A stretch of 15,702 nucleotides of DNA from Blastocatellia bacterium (lineage in GTDB: Bacteria > Acidobacteriota > Blastocatellia > Chloracidobacteriales > JADJPF01). The position numbers and the translations under genes were made by a program. The notes under the pieces were generated by a model. That model did no database searches, had not been told where the DNA came from, and saw only the letters and a list, made by a program, of their open reading frames with translations. Position 1 is the first letter of the stretch; the number at the start of each line of letters is the position of its first letter. The stretch lies in NCBI GenBank assembly GCA_016789295.1, contig JAEUQL010000024.1, positions 1 through 15,702 on the forward strand, in the 5' to 3' direction. Positions 13,451 to 15,702 of this stretch are shown here, piece by piece.

Positions 13451-15100
13451 ATGAGACGTTCACTCCTTAAGCTTTTATTGTTATACCTTTCTTTCTCTTT
13501 AATGCTTCCGTTTGCAGGTGCACAGCAGAGGAAAGCATCGAAAACTGCTAACATAAGCAAGCCAAAGTTAATTGTATTAATTGTAATTGACCAATTTCGT
13601 GATGACTACCTTTCACGATTTGACAATCTTTTCGGTCAAAGAGGTTTTAAGCGGCTACTTACGAAAGGTGCATATTTTAGCAATGCGAACTATACATATG
13701 CAGGCACGAAGACTGCAGCAGGACACGCTACGATTGTTTCTGGTTCTATTCCTGCTATTCACGGAATTATTGCCAACAAATGGTATGACCGTGAGGTAGG
13801 TGCTGTAAAAGAGTCAGTTGCAGATCCGAAACTAGACAGCTCATCACCCTGGAAGCTACTTACTTCAACCATTGGAGATCAGCTTAGAATGAGTAATAAC
13901 TATCAATCAAAGGTAGTAAGTATATCTATGAAAGATAGATCGGCAGTATTGATGGCTGGTAGAAATGGATCGGGGGCTTACTGGTTTGACCTTCAAAAAG
14001 GTGGTTTTATTTCTGGTTCTTATTACCAGAAAGATAGTCCAAATTGGGTTGATAACTTTAACAATAGACGCATTCCTGATAGCTTCTTTCAAAAGAAATG
14101 GGAGAAGATATTGTCAGAAGACGCTTACTCTATTGCAGATCGCGACGATGCTCCTTATGAAGAGGGTTGGCAGTCTTCAGCTTTTCCACATACTATTGCT
14201 GGAAATGGTAAGCTAGATCGAAATTTTTACGAACATTTCAGGTCTTCTCCATTTGCTAATGGCTATCTGGAAGAGTTTGCAGAAGCTGCAATATCTGCAG
14301 AGAGGTTAGGTAAAGGTAACTATACAGATATGTTTGCCATTAGTTTCTCTTCTACAGACTACATAGGCCACCGTTTTGGTCCATATAGCCATGAAGTGCA
14401 AGATACAATGGTTCGGATGGACGCTACAGTAGAAAGGTTTCTTGATTTTCTTGACAAACATATTGGTCTTGACAAAACACTAGTTGCTTTTACGTCAGAC
14501 CATGGTATCTGTCCTGTTCCTGCTTATTCAGAACTTCATTCTTTAGGTGGGCACAGAATTGGTGGTGACAAACTGAAAGAGCGTATAGAAAGACTACTTG
14601 ACGAACGTTTTGGAGATGCCAACTATCTACTGTCTCTTGTTAACCATCAAGTCTATTTAGATGAGAAAGTTCTAGAACAGAAGAGGTTAAATATATCGGA
14701 AGTTGAAGAGATAGTTGGGAAAGAGGCAGTAAAAGTTGCTGGCATTGCTAACTACTACACACGTTCGCGTCTATTGTCTGGAAACATAGCCTCTACAGAT
14801 ACTTTAGGGAATCAGGTATTTAAGTCTTTTCACCCCAAAAGGAGTGGAAATGTATACTTGATTGTTGAACCATTCAGTTTGATAGCTGAGTTTGAAGACG
14901 AAACCCGTGGAACAGACCATGGAACACCTTATCACTATGACACACACGTTCCAATCATTTTTATGGGAGCAAGCATTAAAGCTGGTGTTTATCGTGGAGT
15001 TTGTAGTCCAAGTGACATTGCACCAACCATTGCTTCGATACTGAGTATAGAAGCTCCAAATGGTTCAGTGGGTCGTATCCTGAGTGAAGCTTTAAAGTAA
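13451..15100 (+). CDS. PafA-like alkaline phosphatase (exported)
   Basis: The 549-residue protein has a Sec signal peptide (about 1-24, ending PFAGA) and an alkaline phosphatase superfamily fold. In order I see VIDQFRDDYL (D47, metal), the nucleophile region TKTAAGHATIVSG (T88 the likely nucleophile), HGIIANKWYD (N109), SMKDRSA (K161 and R163), SSTDYIGHRFGP (D303, H307), FTSDHG (D350, H351) and GTDHGTPYHYDTHVP (H490). The K-x-R pair with a Thr nucleophile is the hallmark of PafA-type phosphate-irrepressible phosphatases, which use Lys/Arg to bind phosphate monoesters; related phosphodiesterases lack it. So monoesterase activity is expected. The start is the ATG at 13451 with AAGGAA 8 bases upstream, not the TTG one codon earlier. 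It diverges from the split 5'-nucleotidase operon, suggesting a shared role in phosphate recovery, and ends at a strong bidirectional terminator shared with ftsH. Confidence 0.85.
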   Translation: MRRSLLKLLLLYLSFSLMLPFAGAQQRKASKTANISKPKLIVLIVIDQFRDDYLSRFDNLFGQRGFKRLLTKGAYFSNANYTYAGTKTAAGHATIVSGSIPAIHGIIANKWYDREVGAVKESVADPKLDSSSPWKLLTSTIGDQLRMSNNYQSKVVSISMKDRSAVLMAGRNGSGAYWFDLQKGGFISGSYYQKDSPNWVDNFNNRRIPDSFFQKKWEKILSEDAYSIADRDDAPYEEGWQSSAFPHTIAGNGKLDRNFYEHFRSSPFANGYLEEFAEAAISAERLGKGNYTDMFAISFSSTDYIGHRFGPYSHEVQDTMVRMDATVERFLDFLDKHIGLDKTLVAFTSDHGICPVPAYSELHSLGGHRIGGDKLKERIERLLDERFGDANYLLSLVNHQVYLDEKVLEQKRLNISEVEEIVGKEAVKVAGIANYYTRSRLLSGNIASTDTLGNQVFKSFHPKRSGNVYLIVEPFSLIAEFEDETRGTDHGTPYHYDTHVPIIFMGASIKAGVYRGVCSPSDIAPTIASILSIEAPNGSVGRILSEALK

Positions 15101-15131
15101 AAAAGCTTGAAGTTATACTTCAAGCTTTTTT
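15099..15131. terminator. Bidirectional intrinsic terminator between pafA-like gene and ftsH
   Basis: A 14-bp perfect stem (AAAAAAGCTTGAAG, 15099-15112, with its complement 15118-15131) surrounds the loop TTATA. The A run on one side and T run on the other give a U-tract on either strand. It overlaps the last base or two of the phosphatase stop codon and lies about 20 bases past the ftsH stop, serving both convergent genes. Confidence 0.9.
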
Positions 15132-15153
15132 TAGTTCTAAAATGAAAGAGTTG

Positions 15154-15702
15154 TTAAGCTGTGGCATCTCCAGGCATAGGTGGAATGATAGGACGAAGAA
15201 CCGATATCTTTTCTCCTGCCTGTGGCTTGTCATCTTTGTGAGAGCTAGAAGTTGTAGTTGAACCCATCTCATCAAGAGGTAGCCCTGCAACCAAACGCCT
15301 AATCTGTATAGCATCAAGCGATTCGTGTTCAAGCAAAGCTTCGGCTAGTCTTATCAGAGCTTCACGGTTTTCAACAATTATCTGCTTGGCTCGGTTATAC
15401 TGCTCTGTAATTATCCTTTTTACCTCTTGGTCTATTTTAATGGCTGTATCTTCGCTGTAGTTCTGGTGTGTTGTGATGTCACGACCCAAAAATACCTGCT
15501 CTTCTTTTCTGCCAAAAGTCAGTGGGCCTAGCTCTGACATGCCAAACTCACAAACCATTTTGCGTGCAAGCTCTGTGGCACGTTCGATATCGTTTGATGC
15601 ACCAGTGGTGATGTGGTTTAGGAATGTTTCTTCTGCTACACGCCCACCCATCAAAATAGCTACTTGACCTTCTAAATACTCTCGTGTGTGGGTGTATCTG
15701 TC
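15154..15702 (-). CDS. ftsH: ATP-dependent zinc metalloprotease FtsH, C-terminal part
   Basis: The frame is open to the right edge, so the 5' portion (membrane segments, AAA+ domain and HEAGH zinc site) is missing; 182 residues are seen. They cover the end of the M41 peptidase domain: [17 protein letters not shown], then [15 protein letters not shown], whose Asp (residue 38 of the fragment) is the third zinc ligand in FtsH, then [33 protein letters not shown] and [17 protein letters not shown] Ser/Thr-rich then Pro-rich tail ([11 protein letters not shown] to [11 protein letters not shown]) of about 35 residues is outside the conserved core; such tails vary between species. FtsH is a hexameric inner-membrane protease that removes misfolded membrane proteins and some regulators. 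A methionine at 15654 is internal, not the start. Gene ends at the shared terminator. Confidence 0.95.
   Translation of the reverse strand, partial: DRYTHTREYLEGQVAILMGGRVAEETFLNHITTGASNDIERATELARKMVCEFGMSELGPLTFGRKEEQVFLGRDITTHQNYSEDTAIKIDQEVKRIITEQYNRAKQIIVENREALIRLAEALLEHESLDAIQIRRLVAGLPLDEMGSTTTSSSHKDDKPQAGEKISVLRPIIPPMPGDATA

Overview
The window is about 15.7 kb of gene-dense, AT-leaning DNA (roughly 40% G+C by eye) from a Gram-negative-type bacterium. Exported proteins with Sec or Tat signals are common. The mix is a FecR-domain protein with tryptophan/glycine-rich motifs, an M61 peptidase with a PDZ domain, a Yip1-family membrane protein, bifunctional GlnE, a two-gene UshA-type 5'-nucleotidase, a PafA-like phosphatase and FtsH. 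This would fit a low-GC member of the Acidobacteriota (for example the Blastocatellia), but that is an inference from gene content, not a measured placement.

Layout. 1-812 (-): FecR-domain exported protein, cut by the left edge. 1031-6803 (+): M61 aminopeptidase, Yip1 membrane protein, glnE. 6824-8913 (-): a two-gene operon of a CesT-like (type III secretion chaperone-like) protein and a 450-residue helical protein, neither of which I can name firmly; an extended -10 promoter with an overlapping palindrome lies just upstream. 9081-11158 (-): a secreted lipase-like alpha/beta hydrolase followed by a membrane-anchored beta-rich protein. 11159-11496: non-coding, with a 13-bp perfect inverted repeat. 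11497-13274 (-): a 5'-nucleotidase split into two translationally coupled genes. 13451-15100 (+): a PafA-like alkaline phosphatase, divergent from the nucleotidase pair. 15154-15702 (-): the C-terminal part of FtsH, cut by the right edge, sharing a bidirectional terminator with the phosphatase.

How the genes fit together. The nucleotidase pair and the phosphatase diverge from a 160-180 bp control region and together look like a periplasmic system that takes phosphate and nucleosides from nucleotides. The hydrolase and its downstream partner look like an enzyme plus helper or anchor pair. GlnE ties to nitrogen control of glutamine synthetase, although no glnA is in view.

The least explained part is 6824-9041: a CesT-fold candidate carrying N- and C-terminal extensions, an adjacent acidic, helix-rich protein arranged like a chaperone client, and two perfect palindromes at the promoter. 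No other type III secretion gene is visible, so a secretion role is a hypothesis.
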